9,072 nucleotides of DNA, from the NCBI GenBank assembly GCA_017622635.1, contig JAGAQS010000212.1, positions 1 through 9,072 on the forward strand, written 5' to 3'. Position 1 is the first letter of the stretch. Each line of letters starts with the position of its first letter. The notes under the pieces were generated by a model. The model searched no databases. It was not told the DNA's origin and saw nothing but the letters and a program-made list of their open reading frames with translations. The translations under genes were made by a program, and so were the position numbers. Source of the stretch: Ruminococcus sp. GTDB lineage: Bacteria; Bacillota; Clostridia; Oscillospirales; Ruminococcaceae. Below, in pieces: positions 1 through 5,500 of this stretch.

Positions 1-1
1 A

Positions 2-265
2 ATTGCATTTTTTGGCACACACGTTATACATTTTAAAGCAGGCAAAAAATGCAATTCAACTGTATCAAGAATAATTTCAGCTGTGGTTTCTGAAATGATA
101 ATGATAACAGGCTACAGTATTTTTGCAGGTTTTATGTACGGTTCTGTACAGTCAGCATTTTTATCAATTCCCGAAAATATGGCACAGGGCATTATAGGTG
201 CTGTTGTATCGGTGGTTTTGTACGAAGCTGTTCTGAAGCGTGTACCCGTTCTGAAACATAAATAA
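2..265 (+). CDS. ECF transporter S component, C-terminal part (5' end outside window)
   Basis: The reading frame is open from the window edge, so this is the last 87 residues of a longer protein; the GTG at 83 is internal. The visible part is very hydrophobic, with membrane segments around TVSRIISAVVSEMIMITGY and the GIIGAVVSVVLYEAVLKR tail. The pattern of an E-M-I-M-I-T-G-Y helix followed by FLSIPENMAQGIIGAV resembles substrate-binding S components of energy-coupling factor (ECF) transporters. Those proteins bind a vitamin or similar small molecule in the membrane and dock with a shared EcfT/EcfA module that hydrolyses ATP. The substrate cannot be told from this fragment. No terminator separates it from the glucokinase gene 63 nt downstream, so read-through is plausible. 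Family assignment rests on the pattern of conserved residues, not on an alignment. Confidence 0.72.
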   Translation: MAFFGTHVIHFKAGKKCNSTVSRIISAVVSEMIMITGYSIFAGFMYGSVQSAFLSIPENMAQGIIGAVVSVVLYEAVLKRVPVLKHK

Positions 266-311
266 AAATGTATATTGTGTCTGTCTGTAAGGACGGCAAA
301 TAAATAAATAT

Positions 312-317
312 AAGGAG
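312..317 (+). promoter_or_regulatory. Ribosome binding site of the ROK kinase
   Basis: AAGGAG lies 11 nt before the ATG at 329. It overlaps the in-frame GTG at 317, which rules out that GTG as the start and places translation at 329. Confidence 0.7.
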
Positions 318-328
318 TGTATTTTTTT

Positions 329-1285
329 ATGAAATACTACATCGGAATTGACCTTGGCGGTACAAACATCGTTGCTGGTGTTGTCGACGAGGAATATAAC
401 ATCATTGCAAAGGCAAGCACAAAGACAAACTGCCCCCGTCCTGAAAAGGAAATTGCCGACGATATGGCAAAAATGGCACTTCAGGCTGTGAAAAACGCAA
501 ACCTCAGCATTGACCAGATTGAATGGGTCGGAATCGGTACACCGGGTATTGCCAACAGTGCAACGGGCATTATTGAATACTCAAACAATCTCGGTTTCAA
601 AAATACACCTATGGTAAAGTACATTCAGGAAACTATTGACAAGCCTGTTTTCATTGAGAACGACGCAAACGCTGCCGCTTACGGTGAATATGTTGCAGGT
701 GCGGCAAAGGGTGCTAAGAATGCGGTTTGTATCACACTCGGTACAGGCGTAGGCGGAGGAATCATAATTGACGGTAAAATCTATTCGGGTTCAAACTTCG
801 CAGGTGCGGAAATCGGACATACTGTTGTACAGGTTGACGGTGCACAGTGTTCATGCGGAAGAAAGGGCTGTTTTGAGGCTTATTCGTCTGCCACGGGTCT
901 TATCAGAATGACTAAGGAAGCAATGGCAGAGTGTCCCGACAGCATCATGAACAAAATGGCAGAGGAAAAAGGTAAGGTTACGGCACGTACTTCTTTCGAC
1001 GCTATGAGAGCAGGCGACAACCCTGCTAAAGTTGTTGTTGATAAGTACATAAAATATCTTGCGGCAGGTATTACGAATACAATAAATATTTTCCAGCCTG
1101 ACGTGCTTTGCATTGGTGGCGGTGTATGCAATGAGGGTGACCCGCTTCTTCTTCCTGTCAGGGAACTTGTGAAGAAAGAAGTTTATACACGTAATTCGGA
1201 AAAGAACGCAGAAATAGTAATTGCCAAACTCGGTAACGATGCCGGCATTATCGGTGCTGCATTCCTCGGACGTGCCAACGCTTAA
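329..1285 (+). CDS. glcK: ROK-family glucokinase
   Basis: The 318-residue product is a cytoplasmic sugar kinase of the ROK family, most likely phosphorylating glucose to glucose 6-phosphate with ATP. The N-terminal phosphate-binding motif is GIDLGGTN (residues 6-13). The sugar site and catalytic aspartate are in ENDANAAAYGE (N111, D112), and the second ATP motif is LGTGVGGG (137-144). EIGH (161-164) supplies sugar and zinc ligands, and the ROK zinc motif CSCGRKGC spans 174-181. IGGGV (262-266) is the C-terminal nucleotide-binding glycine stretch. Length and motif order are normal for a ROK glucokinase, and nothing is missing. There is no N-terminal helix-turn-helix, so it is a kinase and not a ROK repressor such as XylR or NagC. 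Sugar specificity (glucose versus N-acetylmannosamine or fructose) is inferred from family resemblance. The start is the ATG at 329, not the GTG at 317 inside the Shine-Dalgarno. Confidence 0.93.
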   Translation: MKYYIGIDLGGTNIVAGVVDEEYNIIAKASTKTNCPRPEKEIADDMAKMALQAVKNANLSIDQIEWVGIGTPGIANSATGIIEYSNNLGFKNTPMVKYIQETIDKPVFIENDANAAAYGEYVAGAAKGAKNAVCITLGTGVGGGIIIDGKIYSGSNFAGAEIGHTVVQVDGAQCSCGRKGCFEAYSSATGLIRMTKEAMAECPDSIMNKMAEEKGKVTARTSFDAMRAGDNPAKVVVDKYIKYLAAGITNTINIFQPDVLCIGGGVCNEGDPLLLPVRELVKKEVYTRNSEKNAEIVIAKLGNDAGIIGAAFLGRANA

Positions 1286-1298
1286 TTAAAAATATTTT

Positions 1299-1359
1299 TA
1301 GGCTGTATGTACAGTTTTTCCAACGGAAATTTGTGCATACAGCCTATTTTTTTGTTTTT
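1299..1359 (+). terminator. Intrinsic terminator after the ROK kinase
   Basis: TAGGCTGTATG (1299-1309) pairs perfectly with CATACAGCCTA (1336-1346) across a 26-nt loop. A T-rich tract follows (1347-1359). It lies 13 nt after the kinase stop and separates this gene from the sigma-factor operon. Confidence 0.85.
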
Positions 1360-1360
1360 A

Positions 1361-1385
1361 TGCAACATATTCACGTTTTTCCGAC
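1361..1385 (+). promoter_or_regulatory. Candidate ECF-type promoter of the sigma operon
   Basis: TGCAAC (1361-1366) and CGAC (1382-1385) are separated by 15 nt, starting directly after the preceding terminator's T-tract. ECF sigma factors of the Bacillus SigW/X/M/V kind use an AAC-containing -35 and a CGWC/CGTA -10 with a 16-17 nt gap, so the match is good in sequence but one base short in spacing. It would start transcription near 1392, about 30 nt before the sigma-factor ATG. No convincing sigma-A promoter was seen in the same gap. Autoregulation is inference. Confidence 0.42.
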
Positions 1386-1395
1386 ACATGATTAA

Positions 1396-1407
1396 TGAAA
1401 CGTTTCA
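1396..1407 (+). promoter_or_regulatory. 12-bp perfect palindrome TGAAACGTTTCA
   Basis: A perfect 12-bp palindrome lies 15 nt before the sigma-factor ATG, just before its Shine-Dalgarno. TGAAAC also resembles the -35 of SigW-like ECF promoters, but a -10 at proper spacing would fall inside the start of the gene. It is also two bases shorter than a catabolite responsive element (TGAAARCGYTTTCA). A regulator-binding site is possible; the identity of the regulator is not visible. Confidence 0.4.
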
Positions 1408-1410
1408 AAA

Positions 1411-1416
1411 GAGGTG
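1411..1416 (+). promoter_or_regulatory. Ribosome binding site of the sigma factor
   Basis: GAGGTG lies 6 nt before the ATG at 1423. The in-frame GTG at 1414 is part of this Shine-Dalgarno, so the longer 172-residue reading is rejected. Confidence 0.75.
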
Positions 1417-1422
1417 ATACAT

Positions 1423-1932
1423 ATGAATGATTTTTCAGAAGATGTCAGACTTGCAAAAAAAGGAAACACAGAGGCTTTTTCAAGACTGTACGAAACGGTG
1501 TACAAGGATTTGTACCACATAGCACTCTACAGCCTGAAAAATTCACATGACGCAAGCGATGTTGTAAGTGATACGGTACTTGATGCGTACTGTTCCATAG
1601 ATAAACTGAGAGAACCCGAAAAATTCAGAAGATGGATAATGCGTATACTTTCTGCAAAGATAAAGCGTAAACAAAAAGAATATTTCAATACGGCGGAAGA
1701 ACTGAACGAAGATTTTCCCGATATAAATGACTTTGACTATGACTCCGTTGAACTGAAAGAGGCACTTGACAGGCTTGACAGTGAGTCAAGACTTATGCTT
1801 TCAATGTCAGTACTAGGAGGATATACAAGTGACGAGATTTCAGAAATATGCGAAATGAAGTCGGGGACGGTACGTTCAAAGCTGTCAAGAATAAAGGAAA
1901 AACTGCGTCTTGAACTCACGCCCGAAATATAG
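1423..1932 (+). CDS. ECF-type sigma-70 family RNA polymerase sigma factor
   Basis: The 169-residue protein has the two-domain layout of extracytoplasmic-function sigma factors. Region 2 spans about residues 8-80: AFSRLYETVYKDLYHIALY, then DASDVVSDTVLDAY for -10 recognition, then KFRRWIMRIL. A short acidic linker follows (about 90-110). Region 4 spans about 111-165, with the helix-turn-helix YTSDEISEICEMKSGTVRSK for -35 binding. There is no region 1.1 or region 3. It should direct RNA polymerase to a small regulon in response to an envelope signal. The next gene starts 15 nt downstream and encodes a single-pass membrane protein whose small cytoplasmic N-terminus is placed where an anti-sigma domain would be. 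The start is the ATG at 1423, behind GAGGTG. The exact ECF subgroup cannot be decided from the sequence alone. Confidence 0.92.
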   Translation: MNDFSEDVRLAKKGNTEAFSRLYETVYKDLYHIALYSLKNSHDASDVVSDTVLDAYCSIDKLREPEKFRRWIMRILSAKIKRKQKEYFNTAEELNEDFPDINDFDYDSVELKEALDRLDSESRLMLSMSVLGGYTSDEISEICEMKSGTVRSKLSRIKEKLRLELTPEI

Positions 1933-1947
1933 AGAGGAGAATTTTTT

Positions 1948-4383
1948 ATGAATAATAATGACGAAAAAATAAAAAAGGCTCTTGAAAATGAAGAAGTTCC
2001 GAAAGAGCTTGAACCCGAAAATATAAAGAAGATGCTTGACGAAAAAGCACCGTCACAAAAGCGTAAGAAAATAAGTGTTGCAGGCAGAATTACGGCAGTT
2101 GCGGCAGCTTGTGCGGTAATAGTGGGCAGTACGGCTGTTTACAAAGCAGTGAACCCCAAAAATACAAACTGTCCCGAAAAACTGGTTGAATCAAACGAAG
2201 ATGAAAACAGTGTTTCGTCAAACGCAGAAAGTAAATCTGAATCAGAACCCGAAACGGAAATAAAAGATACAGGCAGTTACATGACGGGTGCGGAAGATTA
2301 CGAACAGATTTACACCATGATAAAGGAAGTTTCCAAAAAGAACAGCGGAGAAACAGGCAGATTTTTTGACACGGCGAAAACTGCTGACGGTGCAGTTGCG
2401 GAAAATGCAGTTGACGGTGCAGCTGTGCAGAGTGCGGAAAATTATGACGAAGCACCTGCGGAAGATTTTGAATACGATTCAGACGAATCGTCAATAGAAA
2501 TTGCAGAAGAACCCATAGAAGAACCCGTTGAATACGGAGCAGGTGAGGAAAGTTCTGAGATTATCGAAGAACCTGTAGAAGAACCGATTGAAGAACCGGA
2601 AATTATTGACGAAGAAGAATCTTCTGAAAGTTCCGAAGAACAGGAAGAACCGACAGACGAAGAAACAGAACATTCTGAAACGTACAATCAGGAGAAAGAC
2701 GTTCTTGAAGCCGATATCGTAAAGACGGACGGAAAAAATATATATTATGTAAACAATGATTATGACGACGATTATAATAATATTGCTGAAATAAACTATG
2801 CGTCAGTTGACAACGGAATGTTTACGGGTTCGGGAACTATAAACGTAAGTGAAAGTGTAAACGGATATTTCGGCGGAGATTACCAGACAGACACATATAT
2901 ACAGGATATGTATTTATATAATGATATGCTTGTTGTACTCGGTACGGTAAACGGTTACAGTGAAAGCGGTTCATTTGAGGAAGAAAATTACTGGTACGAC
3001 TATAAAAACTCCTGTTTTGTAACTTTCTACACTACCGGCGAAACACCACAGTTGATTGATACTTATTATCAGGACGGCAGTTACAATGATGTGAGAATCA
3101 CTCCCGACGGTTATATGTATCTCATCACAAATTATAATTCATATGACTACACATATATTGAAAATTCCGAACAGATTGAAAGATATATCCCGTCGTGTGG
3201 TCTTTCAGCGGAGGTTGAGTGTCTGCCCGCAGGAGATATATTGTTGCCTGACAACGCTTTTGAGGAAAGTTATAATCTGAGTTATACCGTTGTCGGAAGT
3301 CTTGACCTTACACAGTCAGGTACGTTTTTAGCCGTTGACTCAAAGGCACTGGCAGGATATACGGGTGAAATTTACTGTTCAGGTTCAAATTTATACACAA
3401 CTTACGGTTGGGACGATACCGAAATAACACGTATTTCAATAGGCAGTGGAATGATTAACCCTGAAGCCTGCGGAACAGTCGAGGGACGTGTAAACGACCA
3501 GTTCTCAATGAGTGAATATGACGGATATTTCAGAATTGCCGTTACCAATGACGAATATGAAGAAGTTTACCACAGTTATTATGACGAATATTATGACGAA
3601 GATGACCCGTCAGTATGGGAAAGGGTAAAAGATAAACTTACAGGTGAGGAAAGCGGTTATTATTCATATGACAGAATAAAGCGTGACAACAGGCTGTATG
3701 TTCTTGACATGGATATGAACGTTGTCGGCAGTGTTTCGGATTTCGGAATTGACGAAGAAATAAAGTCTGTAAAGTTCAGCGGTAACATGGCTTACGTCGT
3801 AACTTACGAACAGACAGACCCGTTATTTGCAATAGACCTCAGTGACCCGACAAACCCGACCATTCTTGACGAGTTCAAGATTTTAGGTTACAGCACATAT
3901 ATGCAGGAGTGGGGCGACGGTCTGTTACTGGGATTCGGTGCAAACGCTGACGAGGACGGTATTGAAAATGGTCTGAAGCTTACTATGTTCGACAACTCAG
4001 ACCCCTATAATCTTGACGCACTCGCAACATATGTCATTGAAGAAACTGACGACGAATGGATTTATTCAGAGGCAAAGTGGGAACACAAGGCACTGCTTAT
4101 TGCTCCTGAAAAGAATATTATAGGTGTACCTGTAGTTTCTGAAAAAAATTATTACGGATATGACACATATGACGAATTGAACAGCGTTTCTAAATATATG
4201 TTCTTCTCGTATGACAACGGTGAATTTACTTTAAAGGGCGAAATCTCAAAAACAGATAATTCATGGGATAACAATTTCAGCAGAGCCGTATATATAGGTA
4301 ATTACGTTTATGCAATAAGCGGTGACAGTTTTGTTTCCGCCGACATTGAGACAATTACCGAATGTGACAGAGTAGATTTTTAA
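1948..4383 (+). CDS. Membrane-anchored beta-propeller protein (PF09826-like), putative anti-sigma factor/sensor
   Basis: The protein has 811 residues in four parts. Residues 1-44 are cytoplasmic, with a helical EEVPKELEPENIKKMLDEK stretch. One membrane helix lies at about 45-66 (ITAVAAACAVIVGSTAVY). A low-complexity, strongly acidic linker follows (about 80-250), rich in EEP repeats. The propeller domain runs from about 250 to the C-terminus. The domain is recognised by the entry motif EADIVKTDGKNIYYV (254-268; family pattern VDExDIVKTDGxYIY) and by NRLYVLDMDMNVVG (581-594) and YVVTYEQTDPLFAIDLSDP (616-634). The +1 strand topology puts the propeller outside the cell. It follows the sigma-factor gene by 15 nt with a good AGAGGAGA site, and the lipoprotein gene starts 1 nt after its stop. 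An anti-sigma role for the N-terminus is inferred from position and topology; no zinc-binding HxxxCxxC motif is present. The ligand is unknown. Confidence 0.85.
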   Translation: MNNNDEKIKKALENEEVPKELEPENIKKMLDEKAPSQKRKKISVAGRITAVAAACAVIVGSTAVYKAVNPKNTNCPEKLVESNEDENSVSSNAESKSESEPETEIKDTGSYMTGAEDYEQIYTMIKEVSKKNSGETGRFFDTAKTADGAVAENAVDGAAVQSAENYDEAPAEDFEYDSDESSIEIAEEPIEEPVEYGAGEESSEIIEEPVEEPIEEPEIIDEEESSESSEEQEEPTDEETEHSETYNQEKDVLEADIVKTDGKNIYYVNNDYDDDYNNIAEINYASVDNGMFTGSGTINVSESVNGYFGGDYQTDTYIQDMYLYNDMLVVLGTVNGYSESGSFEEENYWYDYKNSCFVTFYTTGETPQLIDTYYQDGSYNDVRITPDGYMYLITNYNSYDYTYIENSEQIERYIPSCGLSAEVECLPAGDILLPDNAFEESYNLSYTVVGSLDLTQSGTFLAVDSKALAGYTGEIYCSGSNLYTTYGWDDTEITRISIGSGMINPEACGTVEGRVNDQFSMSEYDGYFRIAVTNDEYEEVYHSYYDEYYDEDDPSVWERVKDKLTGEESGYYSYDRIKRDNRLYVLDMDMNVVGSVSDFGIDEEIKSVKFSGNMAYVVTYEQTDPLFAIDLSDPTNPTILDEFKILGYSTYMQEWGDGLLLGFGANADEDGIENGLKLTMFDNSDPYNLDALATYVIEETDDEWIYSEAKWEHKALLIAPEKNIIGVPVVSEKNYYGYDTYDELNSVSKYMFFSYDNGEFTLKGEISKTDNSWDNNFSRAVYIGNYVYAISGDSFVSADIETITECDRVDF
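2506..2667 (+). repeat. Imperfect GAAGAACC(C/T) repeats encoding an acidic linker
   Basis: Degenerate tandem units encode EEPIEEPV, EEPVEEPIEEPE and then Glu/Ser-rich sequence (propeller protein residues about 187-240). The units differ at synonymous positions, so this is a protein-level spacer and not a fresh DNA expansion. It probably holds the propeller away from the membrane within the Gram-positive wall. The purine bias also leaves long stop-free runs on the opposite strand, which are not genes. Confidence 0.7.
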
Positions 4384-4384
4384 A

Positions 4385-4933
4385 ATGAAAAAATTTTTAA
4401 TATGTCTGCTTACGTTTGTAATGCTTGTGGGTTGCGGACAGTTGCCCGACGATATATCGGAAGATGAACAGCTGAATATGCCCGATATAGTTTTTGTGGA
4501 ACGTGCTTTCAGTTCCGATAATGAATTTATGTATATTTCATTTACTGACTGTAACGGCAATTATTATGTATCTTCCGACAAGGAATTAGGTAAGTTAGAT
4601 TTTACGGAACTTGTTGACAAATACAAATCAGGCGGTCTTGACGGCAAAATTACAATGACGGGTTACTATGATACAGACAAACTTCAGAAAAATTATAAAA
4701 AGTTATGTAATGCTGTACGTCAGGGCAATTGTGATATAGTATATCCCGATATGTTGCCGGAAGTTGAATCGGAGTATTATAACTGGTATGGTCTGTATTA
4801 TGACGAAAACAATGAAATCAAACCGCAGATTATACACGTCAATAAGTACATGACTAATTTTTATTCGGCAAATGATACTATAAACGAAATCTATAAATGG
4901 TGCAATGGCAACTGTGTGCATATTGATGCCTGA
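4385..4933 (+). CDS. Small lipoprotein of unknown family
   Basis: The 182-residue product begins with a lipoprotein signal peptide: MKK, a hydrophobic core (residues 4-15) and the lipobox LVGC with the lipidated cysteine at 17. The mature part is hydrophilic and rich in Tyr, Asp and Asn. It has further cysteines at 56, 108, 116, 173 and 177; the 108/116 and 173/177 pairs could form disulfides outside the cell. I do not recognise a domain. The ATG comes 1 nt after the stop of the propeller gene, with no strong Shine-Dalgarno, which suggests translational coupling. It is therefore expected to be made together with the sigma factor and propeller protein and to sit on the same membrane face as the propeller. 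An accessory role in signal sensing is inferred only from this placement. Confidence 0.82.
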   Translation: MKKFLICLLTFVMLVGCGQLPDDISEDEQLNMPDIVFVERAFSSDNEFMYISFTDCNGNYYVSSDKELGKLDFTELVDKYKSGGLDGKITMTGYYDTDKLQKNYKKLCNAVRQGNCDIVYPDMLPEVESEYYNWYGLYYDENNEIKPQIIHVNKYMTNFYSANDTINEIYKWCNGNCVHIDA

Positions 4934-4941
4934 ATCTATAT

Positions 4942-4970
4942 AAAAAAAGACCGTTCCTGCGGTCTTTTTT
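4942..4970. terminator. Bidirectional terminator between the lipoprotein and TSCPD genes
   Basis: AGACCG (4948-4953) pairs with CGGTCT (4960-4965) around the loop TTCCTG, flanked by a run of A on the left and T on the right. It gives a U-tract in both directions and so can end both converging transcripts. The sigma operon ends 8 nt before it and the TSCPD gene ends 5 nt after it. Confidence 0.9.
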
Positions 4971-4975
4971 GTTCG

Positions 4976-5233
4976 TTAATTTTTCTGTGATTCGTATGCC
5001 TCACGGACAGCAAGGCAAAGCTGGTCAGCACATGAAGTCGGTTTCATACCGCAGGTATTACCCTTGATTTTTTCTTCAATCTGTTCAACAGTCCAGCCGT
5101 CAACAAGTTTTGAGATAGCTTTGAGATTTCCGTTACAGCCTCCCACAAATGATATATTCGTGACTACGTTTCCGTCAATGTCAAAGTTTATTTCCCTTGA
5201 ACATACCATTTTTGTTTTATAAGTATAGTGCAT
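4976..5233 (-). CDS. TSCPD domain protein (TIGR03905-like)
   Basis: The 85-residue protein is related to the TSCPD domain found at the C-terminus of adenosylcobalamin-dependent ribonucleotide reductases. Visible signatures are GGCNGNL (31-37), the helix AISKLVDGWTVEQIEEKIKG (39-58), C61 and TSCADQL (66-72). Cysteines at 11, 33, 61, 68 and 73 could bind a metal. The stand-alone family occurs in many Clostridia, and its biochemical role is not established. The start is the ATG at 5231-5233: an AAAGGAGGT site lies 7 nt upstream of it, and the sigma-A promoter lies just beyond. The longer 135-residue reading would start upstream of the promoter and has no family-like N-terminus, so it is rejected. 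The gene is monocistronic, diverges from the DUF2798 gene and ends at a shared terminator. Confidence 0.88.
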   Translation of the reverse strand: MHYTYKTKMVCSREINFDIDGNVVTNISFVGGCNGNLKAISKLVDGWTVEQIEEKIKGNTCGMKPTSCADQLCLAVREAYESQKN

Positions 5234-5240
5234 ATTAAAA

Positions 5241-5249
5241 ACCTCCTTT
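5241..5249 (-). promoter_or_regulatory. Strong ribosome binding site of the TSCPD gene
   Basis: On the - strand the sequence reads AAAGGAGGT, 7 nt before the ATG. This near-perfect Shine-Dalgarno decides the short 85-residue reading. Confidence 0.85.
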
Positions 5250-5284
5250 ATAGTAAGATTGTACACTATAGTAAGATTGTACAC
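5249..5284. repeat. Two perfect 18-bp tandem repeats at the TSCPD promoter
   Basis: TATAGTAAGATTGTACAC occurs twice head to tail (5249-5266 and 5267-5284). The upstream copy contains the -10 hexamer of the TSCPD promoter. The second lies between the predicted start point and the Shine-Dalgarno. The junction forms the palindrome ACTATAGT (5265-5272). A pair of operator sites spaced 18 bp apart is likely; a chance recent duplication is the alternative. Confidence 0.8.
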
Positions 5285-5304
5285 TTTTTCGGACGGTTTG
5301 TCAA
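5276..5304 (-). promoter_or_regulatory. Sigma-A promoter of the TSCPD gene
   Basis: On the - strand TTGACA (5304-5299) and TACAAT (5281-5276) are separated by exactly 17 nt. Transcription would start near 5269, giving a leader of about 36 nt. The -10 is inside one of the 18-bp tandem repeats, so a protein binding there would compete with polymerase. Confidence 0.8.
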
Positions 5305-5327
5305 CAGTATTTTTGAAAAAATTCCAT

Positions 5328-5356
5328 TTGACATATAATTTAAAGTATGGTATAAT
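5328..5356 (+). promoter_or_regulatory. Consensus sigma-A promoter of the DUF2798 gene
   Basis: TTGACA (5328-5333) and TATAAT (5351-5356) are separated by 17 nt, with a TGG extended -10 element in front (5348-5350). This is close to the ideal housekeeping promoter. Transcription should begin near 5363, leaving about 138 nt of leader before the ATG. The divergent TSCPD -35 lies only 23 bp away. Confidence 0.88.
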
Positions 5357-5362
5357 ATTTAA

Positions 5363-5476
5363 AAATTGACGCAAACGACACACGTTTTACCTATGGGTAT
5401 GTAAATCTGATTACGGGACGTTTTTTCCCTCTCGGATTGTACCTACGGGTATACGTGTTATTTTTTTGCGTAATTT
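5363..5476 (+). promoter_or_regulatory. Candidate structured leader RNA with twin ACCTAYGGGTAT hairpins
   Basis: The 5' leader can fold into a closed structure beginning at the predicted transcript start. P1 pairs AAATT-g-ACGCAAA (5363-5375) with TTTGCGTAATTT (5465-5476): 12 bp with one bulged G. P2 pairs ACACGT (5380-5385) with ACGTGT (5453-5458). Inside are three hairpins. A is TACC/GGTA with loop TATG (5388-5399). B is AATCTGA/TCGGATT plus GGGA/TCCC (5404-5438). C is TACC/GGTA with loop TACG (5440-5451). The Shine-Dalgarno AGGAGG starts 8 nt after P1, so folding could affect translation; the T-run after P2 (5459-5467) could also act in attenuation. I do not recognise it as a known riboswitch class. 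Pairings were found by eye, without energies or alignments. Confidence 0.5.
5388..5452 (+). repeat. Direct repeat TACCTAYGGGTAT, two copies 52 bp apart
   Basis: TACCTATGGGTAT (5388-5400) and TACCTACGGGTAT (5440-5452) differ only at one position. Each is a pseudo-palindrome TACC-N4-GGTA. As DNA it resembles operators of the CsoR/CstR family (ATACCC...GGGTAT style). As RNA each can form a tetraloop hairpin, the second with C(UACG)G, a member of the stable UNCG loop class. Confidence 0.7.
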
Positions 5477-5500
5477 CAGAAAACAGGAGGATTATTTTTT

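Noticed and set aside
1396..1407. TGAAAC as the -35 of an ECF promoter
   Set aside because: A -10 at 16-17 nt spacing would overlap the start codon of the sigma gene, and no CGTA/CGTC lies there.
2090..2687. Overlapping - strand open frames opposite the propeller gene's linker
   Set aside because: They are Ser/Phe-rich shadows caused by the purine-rich GAAGAACC repeats of the real gene and have no start signals.
5234..5383. N-terminal extension of the TSCPD protein to 135 residues
   Set aside because: It would begin upstream of a sigma-A promoter and cross the 18-bp tandem repeats. The ATG at 5231-5233 has a strong Shine-Dalgarno at the right distance.
5404..5467. Intrinsic terminator (attenuator) in the DUF2798 leader
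   Set aside because: The T-run at 5461-5467 follows a multi-branched helix and not a compact GC-rich hairpin, and P1 uses part of the run. It cannot be called a terminator from sequence alone.
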